NCBI GenBank assembly: GCA_003640385.1
Contig: RCAB01000496.1
Coordinates: 1 to 44,474 of the forward strand
From: Setaria digitata
Lineage: Eukaryota > Nematoda > Chromadorea > Rhabditida > Setariidae
Direction of reading: 5' to 3'
Length of the DNA: 44,474 nt
Position 1 is the first letter of the stretch. Each line of letters starts with the position of its first letter. Made by a program: the position numbers and the translations under genes. This document shows, piece after piece, positions 12,501-25,514 of this stretch. Under the pieces are notes generated by a model, which did no database searches, was not told the DNA's origin, and saw nothing but the letters and a program-made list of their open reading frames with translations.

Positions 12501-15500
12501 TTATATTATTTCTCATTATTTCCCTTTTATAGCTAGAACTGTTACGTAAATTTTTAATTTAGTTAAGAACACAGCTTTAATTAAGTAAAAGAATTTCATA
12601 AAGAAAGAAAAGTTCATTGGATAAAGGTTATAATCAAACTAAAAATTAATTAAGTACCAATATTTTCCATTCCCTCTCATATAATTTATAAATTTTTCGG
12701 TAATTTTTCAACTTTAAAACGAAAAAAAATGAACTTTGAAAATGTTAACTTTTGCGAATTAATTTAAACAAGTTATAGATATGTTTTGATTGAATTAATA
12801 TTACCATTTTGTTCTAAACTGCTCATACTTCTTGCAAATCGTGTTTGCTTGCTTAAAATATAGTAATTATTATGATAAAGATTGCTCAAAGATTGATGAC
12901 GTGAAATGAGATTGTATGTTCTTTCTGCTCTTGAATTATTCTGCAAATTTATTAAGCTTAATCAAAAATTCGAATAAGAATTTCAAAATATTGTATGAAA
13001 AATAAAATTTAAAATTTTCCATTTACAGCAATTGCTTTTAGTTCAAAAGATTTGAAAATCTGACGATGTGAAGTTTATCAACTAACATCATTTTTATCAA
13101 TCGGGTGATGATAATATGAAATTGCTGATGCGAAACAAAATTATCACCTACACTTCAATTAATTTCTATTTACTCCATTGAATATTCTATGAAAAAAAAA
13201 AAAAAAAAAAAAGAAAAATACATCACTCGTCACTTATTCCAATTATTTATTAAATTAACTATTACTTTGTCATCACTTATGACTACTAATTTAATTAAAA
13301 ATTGAGTGGAAACATCAAAAAGCGGCGCTACGCTAAGAATACTTTTGGAATAGGTGATAAAATGATAGTGTTTTGTTTAGATGAAAAATTGATTATCGAA
13401 AGGTCAGGTTCAGGTTCAGTATCTCTATCTGAATCCAACAATGCAATTCGGCGTTCTGTAAAAGAAAAAGAAAAAAAAAAATTTTAGAAAAAATTTTGAT
13501 GATAAAAATCTTTTCTTTTTTCTCTTACATATTAATATCGAATTCAAAGATATATTTTTCTTTGTGACAAAAATTTTTTACTTTGTTTTCAAATAAGCAC
13601 AAATACATTTAATAAGCAATTTTTTAATTGAAAAAAATTTTTTTTACTGTTTTTAAAAATGAGAAAAAATAATTAAGTGAAAATATATGAGAATTGTGCT
13701 AAACAATTCGAATAGCATCACTGATTGCAATAAAATTACGAAATTTTTGATAATAACTAAAATAAGTTCAATTCGTTTAGTAGTAGCAGTTTAATTATCC
13801 AATCGAAATAATTAATCCAAACCATCCATATGTTTCTTTTGATCAGCCATAGAATTGCTACTGTTACGATTTGAATTAAATTCATCATCAATCAAACTTA
13901 ACAACTGAAAAGTTGTTACATATTGTAAAATGGAAAATTTGCAAATTAAAAAAACTTCAAACATACATTGAAAACAACAACAACAACAACAAAAAAGAAT
14001 TATTTCTACAAGTTAGTAAGGAAATAAATCTAAAAAGAAAATTAGTAAAATGTGTCGAAATAGCATAAATGCTTCTTATCAATGCTAAAATTTATTTTTG
14101 TAAATTTTTAGATTAAAAAATTAAACTGCCATTAGCTCTGAGTAGCATTAGTTTAACCTAAATTAGATCCATTTAAATTTTATTTTCAAATTTTCATTCC
14201 CAAAAAATGCCGCTCATTTACTTTATGATAAGCAGTGTTAAATGTTACGATAACAGTAGCGACAATTGGATCAGCTTCTGCAATCATATAATCTGTTGGT
14301 GCTGAGTTTGCCAAAAGTTTGTATAATTCAATAAGTGTTTGATCACAGATCAATCGTCGATGAACAATACGTAATAAATTATTTAGCTGTAATGAAAAAG
14401 AAATATTTCTCAGTTATATATTACGTACGCTACATATCACCTTATCATTTTATCTCTACTGATAGCCAAATATTTCAGTGTGAATAAAAACATACGTTAA
14501 CATTTGTCAGTGATTTAATTAAGAGATCTCTGATTTGTTTATTCATGCTTATTCGATGATAAATTTGTGATAGATGTGAATTTACATGACGATGATGACT
14601 TTCACTACTTGGTATTCCTGAAAAATAATACATTGATGAAAGAGAGAGAGGAAAAAAAAAAAATCATTTGTGATCAATTTTTGCAAAAAATGAACAAAAG
14701 CATCTTTTTTTTTTTTTGAATTTTATACTATCCTGAAATACTAGTGAAGATTTTTTTTTTTTTTTTTTCATTCATTTACTTCTTCAAAATTCTGCACCAA
14801 ATTTTATCAGTCAATGAAAAGCTGCTACTGTTAATTAGTGTATCATTGCTGTATTAGTGATATATATGCATAATGAATGATTATATTTTAAAATTACTAT
14901 AACATACTGAATTGATGTTTATCATTTCTCATATTTCGGAGTTTCTCGGCGATTTCTTTTAACTTTTTCTGATGGTTTGCCATCTCGAAACATACTGCAT
15001 CCAGCAATCTAAAATGAACAATTAAGTAGAACAAAGAGAGAAAAATCAACATTCCTTGGCCATTAATTAGCTAGCCACAAAACTCATTCATTAGCCAACC
15101 CGACTAATCCCCCGGAGCAATTAATGAGACCATGACATCCAAGTGCTTCCAAACTATCCGTAAAGCAAAGTTGAACAGATCGAGCCTCATCCAATATAGA
15201 TGGATTATCAGCTTGAATTGCGGTTAGAATTGATCGAACAGACTTTTCCCAACCCTAAAAATTCTTATTCACATTAACATTTTTTGATCGTTTCATGTAA
15301 TGCACAAATATTTCCATTGCTATTTTTTTTTTTTTTTTTATTTCTAAAACTAATTAATTTAATTAACAGTCATATCAGAATGAGCTTACCATAAATAGAT
15401 CATCATTTTCGGATTGTTTTTTTTCATTAATTTCAACTTTTGAAGTTTCATCTCGCAAAAAAATATTCTTTTGTTCGTTGTATGCAACCCACCATAACAA

Positions 15501-16083
15501 ATAATTAAATAATTCATCATAGTGTAAGGTTAATTTATCATCGTTGCTTTTTTGAAGCTGTAAATTTTTTTTTTTTAAGAGAATATTTAAATTAAAATTG
15601 AAAGAATGTAAAATATGCCCAGAATTTTAAAAATTCTAGAATATTATGAAACATATTTCTTCGAGAATATCAATGAATTACATTTTTCTTGAGCGAAAAA
15701 AAAAAAAAAACCTTGAAAATGATTAATGAAAATATTTACCTTGAGACTTTTTGTTACAAGAATATCCAGCAAAGGTAAAGTGTTCGGTATCGCACTGATT
15801 AGTTGCTTTACTGATGGACAGAGTTTTATGAAATCTCGAAAATTTTCAACATTGCTATTTTTGAGCTATAAAGAAAATTTTTTCCTTTTTTTAAATAATT
15901 AAACTTTCGCAATTTTAACGCAGATAAACGTCTTTTTTTTTTTCTAACGAATAAGTAATAAAAATTAATAATTTTTGTTTTAAAATGTTAAAGAAAAAAA
16001 ATTCCAACAACCTCAATTATGAGCTCATCAAGAAGTTGCTGACTTGGGACTGAACTGTTACAACAACCATAATAATTAATCAT
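9574..16083 (-). CDS. Coiled-coil protein with MIEAP/SPATA18-like C-terminal domain
   Basis: Sixteen exons, complement 16083-16012, 15865-15740, 15557-15390, 15254-15100, 15008-14908, 14617-14496, 14386-14222, 13904-13823, 13455-13343, 12940-12805, 11747-11644, 11276-11188, 11120-10913, 10730-10563, 10311-10175, 9712-9574; 694 aa with consistent phases. The N-terminal 300 residues are helical and unrecognised. A Ser/Asn/Asp-rich linker follows, then a charged helix likely to form a coiled coil (about 437-480). From about 495 the pattern resembles the MIEAP C-terminal domain: FAKLYDEDG, SYCSVEEK, an IFDCIIIAW helix, and FDANKHERY leading to YLWPGL (673-678) and a terminal KAIVIT. In vertebrates MIEAP acts in mitochondrial quality control. 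Start: ATG 3 nt after a GATTAG trans-splice-like site. Oddity: the intron after 10563 begins with AT, not GT; without that splice the frame ends at TGA 10557-10559 and loses the conserved end. Family call rests on recalled motifs. Confidence 0.62.
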
Positions 16084-19000
16084 TACTAATCGGGTGAAAA
16101 AACAGGCCAAATAGAAATCACAGAGGTGGTAATAGCAGTGTCTCTGGGAAAGAGCCTAGAACAATGCTGAGACTCGAGATTATAACTTCTGAAATATCCA
16201 TTATACCAATGTTTACAGTTGTACTTATATTAGTGCGAAAGTTAATGGATTTTAAATTAACATATTTTAAAGTAGCCAAATTTTAGAAATGTACAAAGAC
16301 AGGACAGGACAAAATAAGAAATAGGTTGTCAAAAGTGCCAAGGGCATTCAGTATTGTATTATAATCGAACTAAATGAATATTAAATAAATTTTAAGAAAA
16401 TATTTTACATTTTAATCAATTTTACTACTAAGGCAAAATCAATAAAAATGAAATAATTCTTTATTTAATTAATCGCTTTCTGATTAATTGATTAGCAATT
16501 TTTCGAATGATTAAATTACAGAGAAATGCAATAATTTCATAATGATAATAAAATATTTTTCTTTATCACAATTTTCAATATTTTGTTAAATTGAAAAATG
16601 ATAAGTATATGTTATCAGAATGAAAAGTGATAAGTGTCTCCAAATATTATTTCTTTTGCCACATCTAATCTGTAACAAGAAATATTTTCATTTGCATTCT
16701 TCAGATATGCTCGTATACGTCTATTCTAATTAAAAGTTTTAATTATTAATTTTTCGCGGAAAGCATTATTTCAATGTCATTTATGTAGATTTATTAATTA
16801 GCTAATTTGAAATATTTTTGGAAATACACACTTTTTAAGTATATAATCTAATGTTAGTTAGTTGTTAGATTTATTCGGAAACTATCCAGTTTCTAGTCTC
16901 TGCTAATTGAAAAATTTTTGATAAAATGATTCAGTTCAATGATATTTAAATCAATTCAATAATAACCATAGTAATTCATTACCTTCACAATTAAGTAATT
17001 AGTTTAGTAATTAATTTGAAGCGATTGAAGAGTTTAAATGTTAAATTTTTTAAGAAAATTTGCGGAAAAATTATTAAAACAATGCTCAATAACTCTTTAC
17101 CTCCCTTCCATTCTTTCATTCCACCTCTTAATATTAGCACTTATTAATGATTCATTTTTTTCCATTTCTATTTTAATTATTCATTTTTCTTCCATTTCCA
17201 TTTTTTTATCAATTATAACTTTATTTCAAAAATAATATTTCTCCTTCAATCAAAAAACCTCATATATATATAATTAATTAGCTTAAATGATTTAAATATT
17301 AAAGAGTTTAAATGAAATTTGATCCATCAGTCTAATTTTTAGCTGCTTGCACACTCTAATAGTACAACCATTTTACTGCAAATAATTTAGTAATTTATAA
17401 AATTTTGGACCCTTTTTTTTCTTTAAATGGTAAAACTGATATTCGTGGCAACCTTTTTTTTTTTAAGGAAAAATTAAGTAAACTACCACTAAATTGAAAT
17501 TAAATAAACTTTGAGTAAGAAAATTTAGTACTTAATGAATGATTACATGTACTATATATGACAGAATACAATTTTACTTTAAAAATTAACGCCTATTATC
17601 GTTTTCATTCCTTCTCTTATGTGATCAAAATTTAGCATAAAGTATATTGATAAGAAAAAAATAGCTGCTTATCAGTAATCGTTATTTAGTGGAAATTGAA
17701 TTGAACTGATCAACTAATTGTTTATCATCGATCATAATTTGGTAAAAATTTGAGTTTTGAAAATTTTATTTTACCATCTTTGACTTCTTTGATATCAGAT
17801 GAGACGTTGAGCAAACAATGTAGAACAAATTTAGTGTTCATTTTAGTTGAAAATTATTATAAAATTAATAAAATTTGATAACAAATGAAAGAAATTATTG
17901 GTCAAATGATGATTGCCCTTGGAGTTTTATTTTTGATTAACCTGATTAATGAGGTTCGTAATTCTATCACTAAAAAAATAAATAAATAAATAAAAAGACG
18001 ACCTAAAAATTAAGCAATTATTATTTATGCTTCAAATTATCATGTGGAAGTTTACTGAAATTCAAGAAACATTATGCAATATATAAACAGATTCAGTACC
18101 ATCTTACTGATAAGAAAATTTCCATATCATTACTATCTTCTTCAATTGCTTATCACTATTTCTTCATCATTTAATCAATAATTTTTATTTTCACCTTTTT
18201 TTTTTTTTTTGAATCAACATTTTGCAATTTCTCCTCAGTAATTTTCCTGTCTTTTTCTTTTCTTTTTTTCCTTTTCTTTGTAATTCCAAATAGATGTTTT
18301 TATTTCTGGAATAAAATAATAATGTCCAGAAGCTAAAGTAATAGACGTTTATCTAACATGCTCGTACGTCAATTTTCAGTTTTTTTTTTCTTTTTTGTTT
18401 TTTCGAAAATAGTAATTCAAACAAAGAATTTTAAATGAAAACTTTGTTTTTTGTTTTTTGATTTGCTAAAATAAAATATTACAAACTACTTTGAACACAA
18501 TTTTTCTTGGTTTACAAAAAGTATTACAAATTAATAGTAATTATTCGATTCAAATTAAGTTCCAAGAAAATTGTGCGAAATGATTGGCAAATAAGTTCAT
18601 TAACACTTTTGAAAATTACTATTACTACAAATAAATGAAATTAATAGGCAAATAAATCTGCGCATTGAAAAATGCAATAATTTTAAAAACTTTTACTGCA
18701 AACTTAAGCAATTAATAAATTATTTGTGAATTAAATTAAATCAGAAAATAGCATTGCGAAGAAAGATCAAATCATTCGCACGCAAAAAAAAAAGTTCAAA
18801 CTTTCTTTTTATTTTTAATTCATTGTTGAAATTAAGTAGTAAGTAGTAATTTAAAAATTAGTTTTCGCTCATCAATTGCATTAAATTGATATTTTTATTT
18901 TTTTTTTAACCAAAAATACCTGTTATTTGATGCATTACTATGCGAACTCTACCTAACATGCTTTTCTTAGTTTAATTATTGATCTATAATGAGAAATTAG

Positions 19001-19464
19001 CAAAAAAAAAAAAAAAAAATGCAAAAATATCGAACAAAAAAAGGGCGCTTTATAAGCTATGTTAATGTAAATGCTAGCCAAATTATCTGGCCAAGTTAAG
19101 TGTGCCAAAAATCTTTCACAAATTATAATTTTAATCCAAATAAAGATGTTTGAAGGAAGAAATTAGCTTTAATTAAGGATTAAACTAATTCTATTATTAT
19201 GTGGGAGAAGTAGTTAACATTTCGACTTTATTATATTTATAAGAAAAAGAACTATCATATTTAACTAAATTAAAAATTTGCAAAATGTAACAATTAGTGC
19301 CAAAAATTTTTTTATCATTTTAAATGATAAATTCCATCTTTGCACTTTCTATCAGTTGAAAAAAAAAAAAAAAGTATTGAATAAACCCTAATTGTTCTTA
19401 CATTTATAACTTAGTTTCATTATAAATTTGGTGAAGAGAAAGTTATGAAACAATAAAAGAATTT

Positions 19465-19500
<36 letters not shown>

Positions 19501-19657
19501 CTTCCGAGCATGATATTTTATGCCATGACCCCTGATTTGAAAGTATTTGTATGATGTAAAAAAAAAAAATAATTAAAATTATTAGTTAATTACTAGAATA
19601 TTAGCAAAAGTATTCGCAAATATACATACATTTGTTCAATTCTGTTATTTTAAGTGT
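16084..19657. other. Divergent intergenic region between the MIEAP-like and MARVEL genes
   Basis: About 3.6 kb separating two genes transcribed away from each other. The first 120 bp next to the minus-strand start (16090-16200) are less AT-rich and may be 5' UTR or promoter. The rest is AT-rich with poly-A/T runs. One short frame at 17885-17953 encodes a hydrophobic 23-residue segment followed by GTTCGT; it could be an alternative first exon of the MARVEL gene, but the support is weak. Confidence 0.55.
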
Positions 19658-21695
19658 ATGCCTTCAAATTACCGATTAATTAGCACCGGAAGCAAAAGCA
19701 ACTTTTTGAAGTTGATTCTTTATTCTCGATATCTTCAGCTAGTTAGTTTTATTTCATTTCCTTTTTTTTTTTTTTTTTTTTCTAATACTATCACTAAATT
19801 TTTGTATTATTTTTAATATTTATTAACTTATTATTTTTAATATTTATTAGCCATTATATTATTATATTTTTCATATTATTTTTGTTTATTCACTTATTTT
19901 TCTTCTTCTTTTTTTTTTTTAATTATTAGAAATAAAAAAGAATAAAAGATTAGTTTGAATTTCCATTTATAATTCGAATTTCATTACTATAAACTTTTTT
20001 CTGAAGATTTTCATATTTTCTAACAATAGCAGTAACTTATTTGTTAAATTTGGTTTTCATGAAGAAAAAAAAAACATTTTATTTCAGGTACTGGCATTAT
20101 TTATATTGCTATTCTTAGCTTTAGCAGATTCGGTGCCGACAAGTAGCTTGTTATGGCTAATTATTTTAATTATCGTAATTGGGAGTATATTTTCTGAACT
20201 AACCTATCACTTCCCTTCAGTGCCAAGAATGCAAAACAATTCTGTAAGTTTAATAAAGTTTCATTTGATAAATGTTATCACTAACTTTCATGTTTAACAA
20301 TGTTACACCTTTAAAAGTTAGCGAAAAACTTTACATTACTTATCACTACATTACTTATTATCACATTACTTATCACCAACGCTTTATATTACTTATCAAT
20401 GTTCCCCATTACTTGTCACTTGGGTCTAATGGTCTAATTTTCTCTACCTTTTTTTTTTTTTTTGTTCATCCTAACAATTGTAATTCTCTTTCACGAGTAT
20501 CTTTTTCTACAAATTTTGCTTAGATTGTATTGTTAAATGCCGAGACATAAGAAATTAATTACAATCATAATAATCGAAATTTATTTTAGTTTCATAATCA
20601 CTATCAGTTTCTGTAATTTTATTATTAAATTTAAGAAAAATTTCATCCTTCTTCCGTGTTTATTTCAATTACCAAAATTTTAGCCTTAATCAAAAAAAAA
20701 AAAAACAATCCTAATTACTAGAAAATTTACTTAATCAGTAATTAATTAATCATAATTAATTGTCAATTACAAATTTGAAATAACTGTCGCATCTTGCTAG
20801 AATTTGAAAAAAAAAAAAACCCCTTATGTTGAATTATGTCATATTCTAATCTAAATTATTATTTATCACATTTATATTTTGACAAATTTCATGCTTTTAC
20901 AAAACTTTTTTCTTTTTAATTTTTTGCAAAAATTAAATTGCTAGTTTAAATTTTAAAATCTTTTCTTAAATATTTTCAGTTATACATATATGATTTATTA
21001 ATGACAATCTTCACAGCCTTATGTGTTCTACTTTCAACTTATTTGACTGTCTACGATTTGGAAGGCAGTAATAATTCATCAACATTTTATATTATTGTAG
21101 CTGTAAGCTCATTAATTTATTTTCCTTTTCACTCTTTGTTTTAATTAAAAAGAAACAAAATGAAATTAGTTAAATGACATTTTTATTTTCCTTTGGATGG
21201 AAATGCAAAATTTCTATGATATTTATTATAATTATAATGAATGCATGAAGCATATTTTAGCTTTCCTTTATATTTCTTGCCGCATCGTTCCTATTTAGCC
21301 TATTGATCCGGTATGATTTTAACCCGGTAAGTTGCTACTGTTCAGGCTACCGTATTTCACAGTACAAAAAAAAAATTATTGCACTACTTTTAAATTATAT
21401 ATATATATAAACGCTAAGTTAATTAAATTATTCCTTAAAATATTCTATTGTTAAGAAATGAAATTTAGAAAAATGTTCTATACTAACTTACTGATTATCA
21501 TATTTTATCAGATATTTTCTTATCAATGGTATCATTAAATTTCTTATCATTTAGTCGTCGATTGTAACATTTTTTTTACAATTGCAGTATGATAGAAATT
21601 ATGGAAGCTGTACTTCAGAATCACTGATACGATCAGATGAGTATCATCCTCTACGTTCCAATTTCGCTGACTATAATACCTATCAAGCATTTTAA
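19658..21695 (+). CDS. MARVEL-type four-transmembrane protein
   Basis: Five exons, 19658-19741, 20088-20243, 20980-21102, 21261-21326, 21588-21695, every junction in phase 0; 178 aa. Proteins of the MARVEL fold (MAL, plasmolipin, CMTM, physins) sit in membranes with both ends cytosolic and work in vesicle traffic or membrane-apposition sites. Visible here: a short polar N-terminus, the signature SRYLQL running into helix 1 (about 26-41), helix 2 (about 49-65), helix 3 (about 85-104), an extracellular loop with the N-glycosylation sequon NNSS, helix 4 (about 116-138), and a 40-residue cytosolic tail rich in Ser and Tyr ending YQAF. Donors are GTTAGT, GTAAGT, GTAAGC and GTAAGT. The start ATG follows a TTTTAAG site by 3 nt, possibly trans-spliced. 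I cannot name the subfamily; the four-helix layout is clear. Confidence 0.75.
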
Positions 21696-22818
21696 TCAAA
21701 TTATCATCGTTGTTTCAAATTCACTAGCAATGCCATCCCTTATCATACTAATTTGTTGAATTCAAAGTAAAAAAGAAATAAGAGAATTAATTAAAATTTT
21801 ACTCCTTCTCTTTTTTTAATTTTGATTTGGAAATGCTTGTTATGCATATAATTATGTGTTTGCCTGATTTTTGATTGTTTCATTTATCATTTTATCATTT
21901 GTTTCAATTTAAAATTTTCAGGATATTTTTTTTTTTTTCTTTTAACTATCGTTGGCAATTCATATCGCACACTGTGCTGCAATTTTCAAGTTTTTTTTTC
22001 TTTTTCTTTTTTTAGACAGAACTGCAACTTTTTTATTTGCTATATGTTAACAGAAAATTGCATTACTTTCAAAAGAATTTAATGAAATGTTAGTCGAAAT
22101 TGCAAAATTTTGTTCTTCAAGAATTATAGCTATTCCCTTAATAACTAGAAAATAGCCTCGATTCTTGAAATTCCCGAAAATTTCTCTGAAAAAAAAAAAA
22201 TTAAATTGCATTAACTACTTTACTGTTCGTTAAATTGCAATATTAAATCTAATTAACGATTTCTCAGCATTGTATCAAATGATTCAGGTTTTAGTAATTT
22301 TCATTTTACTTTTTTCCCCAAAAAATTTAATTTTGACTTCATACAGAGAAGATTTTTATTATGCATTATAATTATATTTAATTGATTTAACAAAATCATA
22401 TCCTTTTTTTATTTATTGTGAAAAAGATTTTTGAATTTTTTGCCGACCCATTTCAAATTAGAAAAAAGAAATGAAAAATTTTTTTACAATAAAAAAAAAA
22501 TTTCACAAATACAACATTGCAAACATTTCTCAGTGCATTCAAAAACATTAGCAACGAATCGGGAAAAAAATTGCTGTTAAATTTAAAAAAATTAATTTAA
22601 ATAAAATGCACATTTTTTTTCAATCGTTAATTAAGTTTCGTCTCGCAAAAAAAAAAAAAACAATTTCCATATCAAATTGTAATGTATTTATTTAACAGAT
22701 TAAATTAAAGCTTGATAAAAATGATAATTTGGTAACTTTTAGCTCTCTACTACTTCAGTTCATCAAATTTGAACATGAAATAAAAATTTTCAGAACTACA
22801 CCAAATTGTAAATTTTTA

Positions 22819-22932
22819 TCAAACTTTAAATTACGCTGTCTGAAGTAGCAGTAAGCTAAAACTCNGCATTAACTACTTTTTTTTTGTCAAACTTTAAATT
22901 ACGCTGTCTGAAGTAGCAGTAAGCTAAAACTC
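22819..22932 (+). repeat. Exact 46-bp direct duplication flanking an N
   Basis: The same 46 bases (starting TCAAACTTTAAATTACGCTG and ending CTAAAACTC) occur at 22819-22864 and 22887-22932. Between them lie 22 bases that begin with the N at 22865. An identical copy on each side of an ambiguous base looks like a contig-join artefact rather than biology. Confidence 0.9.
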
Positions 22933-23217
22933 TTATCAAATTATCATATTGACAAAGACTATTAATGTAGTAATTTATAAATTTATACAATTTTTTGTCG
23001 CTCAGCCATCGCTACTTCAGATGAGCTAGTTTGATTCTAAAATAATTAAATGTAATAAATTTTAACACTCAATTATTGCTACTTCAAATGATTCAATTTA
23101 TTAAATGTGGAACTGATAACAGAATGATCAGAAATGTTGATAAAAATGACAAGTTTTAAACGAGAAGCAAGTATTTTGCATTTGAAAAATTTTTAGGTTA
23201 CTAACATTCGTTATCAC

Positions 23218-23430
23218 TCAGAACGTTCCTTTACAAACAATAGATTCCCATTCAACAAGAGAATATGGACGAATTTCAAATTGTGAACCTGCTGAGATAG
23301 TTGATGAATGAATGATAATGATAATGGTTATCATTATTATCAACAAGGATGCCAAAATTAAGACAATCAACAGCAACAGCAGTATATTTGTATAAAAATA
23401 ATGCAAAACTAATTTACATAAGTAATACTT
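23218..23430 (-). CDS. Possible terminal exon of a small membrane protein
   Basis: On the minus strand a TTTTCAG acceptor ends at 23431 and an open phase-0 frame runs to TGA 23218-23220 (70 codons). It encodes a short basic/Cys lead, a long hydrophobic helix (LLLLLIVLILASLL then IIMITIIIII) and a polar tail containing SQFEIRPYSLVEWES. A possible upstream start exon is the ATG read on the minus strand near 23971, encoding MEDDSDLHCKKHSYSA, but I could not join them with a convincing phase and an A-run with an N lies between. There is no recognisable family. It could be a real type II membrane protein or chance hydrophobic reading of T-rich DNA. Confidence 0.25.
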   Translation of the reverse strand, partial: KYYLCKLVLHYFYTNILLLLLIVLILASLLIIMITIIIIIHSSTISAGSQFEIRPYSLVEWESIVCKGTF

Positions 23431-23828
23431 CTGAAAATTGATGTGTTTAATTTACGATAAATTTAAATGGAGGAAAAAAAATGGTATAAAATAATAAGTT
23501 AGTTGAATTTTGATAAAAAAAAAAAAAAAAAAAAAAACAACAACTAAATGATAGAATAAAATAAAATAATATCTATAAGCAGAATATTTCTAAATTTTAT
23601 GCAATTAATTTTTGATAAAATTAAAATTACCAAAAATTATTTGAATTTTGATGAAACAATTGTAGTAGGAACAAATAAGGATAATAATGATGATGATAAA
23701 ATAATTTAGGAAATGAATCGCTTAGAATGGCAAAATTTGACCCAAAAAATTTTTTGTTAAAAAAATTCTCCTGGTCACACCTCTTTAGCCGCATGAAAAA
23801 TTTGTTGTTTTTTGTTCCCGTTTTGAGA

Positions 23829-23849
23829 GAAAAAAAAAAAAAAACAAAA

Positions 23850-23882
<33 letters not shown>

Positions 23883-23884
23883 NT
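23829..23884. repeat. Long poly-A run ending in an N
   Basis: Some 50 A bases, interrupted by a few C, end in N at 23883. The run length and the N mark an unreliable assembly point. Frames read through it on the minus strand as poly-Phe are spurious. Confidence 0.85.
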
Positions 23885-24044
23885 AAAAGACAAAATGAGG
23901 TAACCTAATTGGAGAAATGAACGGCTGAATAGGAATGCTTTTTGCAGTGAAGGTCACTGTCGTCCTCCATTCTTTATGATAATGATGATAGCAATAACCT
24001 GTTCATACTTCAAATCTCTTTCTTTTTTTTTAATTAAATTTTTT

Positions 24045-24119
24045 TCTCTCTCTCTTTCTCTCACTCTCGAGAGTGAGTCAGTGAATCACTCTCGAGAGTG
24101 GGAGAAAGAGAGAGAGAGA
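24045..24119. repeat. Large inverted repeat built on a duplicated CTCGAG palindrome
   Basis: The 14-bp palindrome CACTCTCGAGAGTG occurs at 24062-24075 and 24087-24100. The flanks extend the symmetry: a TC-rich left arm (from about 24045) pairs with a GA-rich right arm (to about 24118), leaving an 11-nt loop, AGTCAGTGAAT. The arms are about 31 bp and pair almost perfectly. Confidence 0.85.
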
Positions 24120-24554
24120 GAGGAAAAGAAGAGAAAGATAAAAATGTGTCAATAGCAAAATAGCACTAATAACAAATGTGAAGTTTTCCTTTTTCTTTTT
24201 TTTTTTTTTTTTTTTCCTTCTAAAGATTCTAAAGACTGAGAAATTGATAATAACTAATTATCAGGAGCACTCATTATCAGTCGGATAATTGTTTCCATTT
24301 CATTTTCAACATCATTCACACGATGATATTTGGAAAAGATGGTTGATATTTTATGTTATGAAATTTGAGAAATAAAATAAGAAAGACATTGAAGACTTTA
24401 TATTATAATAAAATGCGCTTGAAAATGGCTACTTATCAATTTTTTTATTGAAATTTAAGCCATTAATTATTGCTAATTATGCTTCTATCATAATACGCTC
24501 GCTGCTCTCTTTCAATGATTCCTGTTGATTCAAATTAATTAGAATCCAAAAGGG

Positions 24555-24594
24555 AAAGAAAGAAAGAAAGAAGAGAGAGAGAGAGAGAGAGAGG
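24555..24594. repeat. (GAAA)n/(GA)n microsatellite
   Basis: GAAAGAAAGAAAG is followed by about 22 bp of uninterrupted GA repeat. Confidence 0.9.
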
Positions 24595-25002
24595 GAAGTG
24601 AAAAGAGACTAATAAGAAAAGATGACTACATTTGAGCTTCATATTTCCTGAAATTGGTCACTTTTTCAAATTCAAATTATCCGCATAGATGAATAAAACT
24701 CGCAATACAGAAATTTTCACATATGATGCCCTCAGGCGGTATTTTCCCCTCCCTCTGTTCCCCTGTTCCGAAGTACCGGCTAAATATCAGGTTTTGTAAT
24801 ACAAACTTCATTAACCCGCAGGGTTTATGGTCAGAGATCTATTAGCCGGTAGTAAGGTAATAATGATTGGTGATAGATACTAATAGCAATAAAAACGATA
24901 TCACTTCTTTTTTTTTTTTCCTGATTACTAAGAGAGTGCTATTTTTACATTATGAAAGATAAACTCATCATGTCTTATTTGAATTTTAAAATCATGCCTC
25001 TT

Positions 25003-25005
25003 CAT

Positions 25006-25040
<35 letters not shown>
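25003..25040. repeat. (TC)n microsatellite
   Basis: About 38 bp of CT/TC dinucleotide repeat with one TTTC interruption. Confidence 0.9.
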
Positions 25041-25514
25041 ACCACTAACTTTACCTTCTTTTTTTTTTAGGTAATCCGCTTAAAATCTCTTTACCAGTAA
25101 AATGAATGAAAAGATACGGATGATGATTATTTGTGACCTGAATTTCTTCTGCTCGTTCGTTTTCCTCTCTTCAGATACTCTGAATCACAACAAGTTATCC
25201 AAAATTCAACATGATCTCTCTTTTCGTTTTTATCAGAATTAGCATTTTCAATAGCTGTCCCTTTTTATCATCTCATCCCACTGAGTACACGAAAATGTTT
25301 TAAAATTAATTTTAACCAGTTTTTACTAATTTCCTCTTTCATCAAAAGCGCTTTCTCGTAGCGATGCTTCTTCTTCCGGCTATTATCAGACTGGAACGAC
25401 TTCTGAAAATCTCTCCGCCTTTATAAAAGGAATGATCAACACAGCTCGATATCATACTATTATTGTCAGTCAGTTGATAACTTTCATTTATTTATGCTTT
25501 CAGATGAATCTTGC

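Noticed and set aside
17885..17953. Alternative first exon (MKEIIGQMMIALGVLFLI...) for the MARVEL gene
   Set aside because: The phase fits, but the exon at 19658 supplies the SRYLQL lead expected before helix 1 and has the better donor GTTAGT; this distant one adds an extra hydrophobic segment.
24720..24860. Possible non-coding RNA gene in a less AT-rich patch
   Set aside because: No tRNA arms, box A/B words or convincing fold could be seen by eye.
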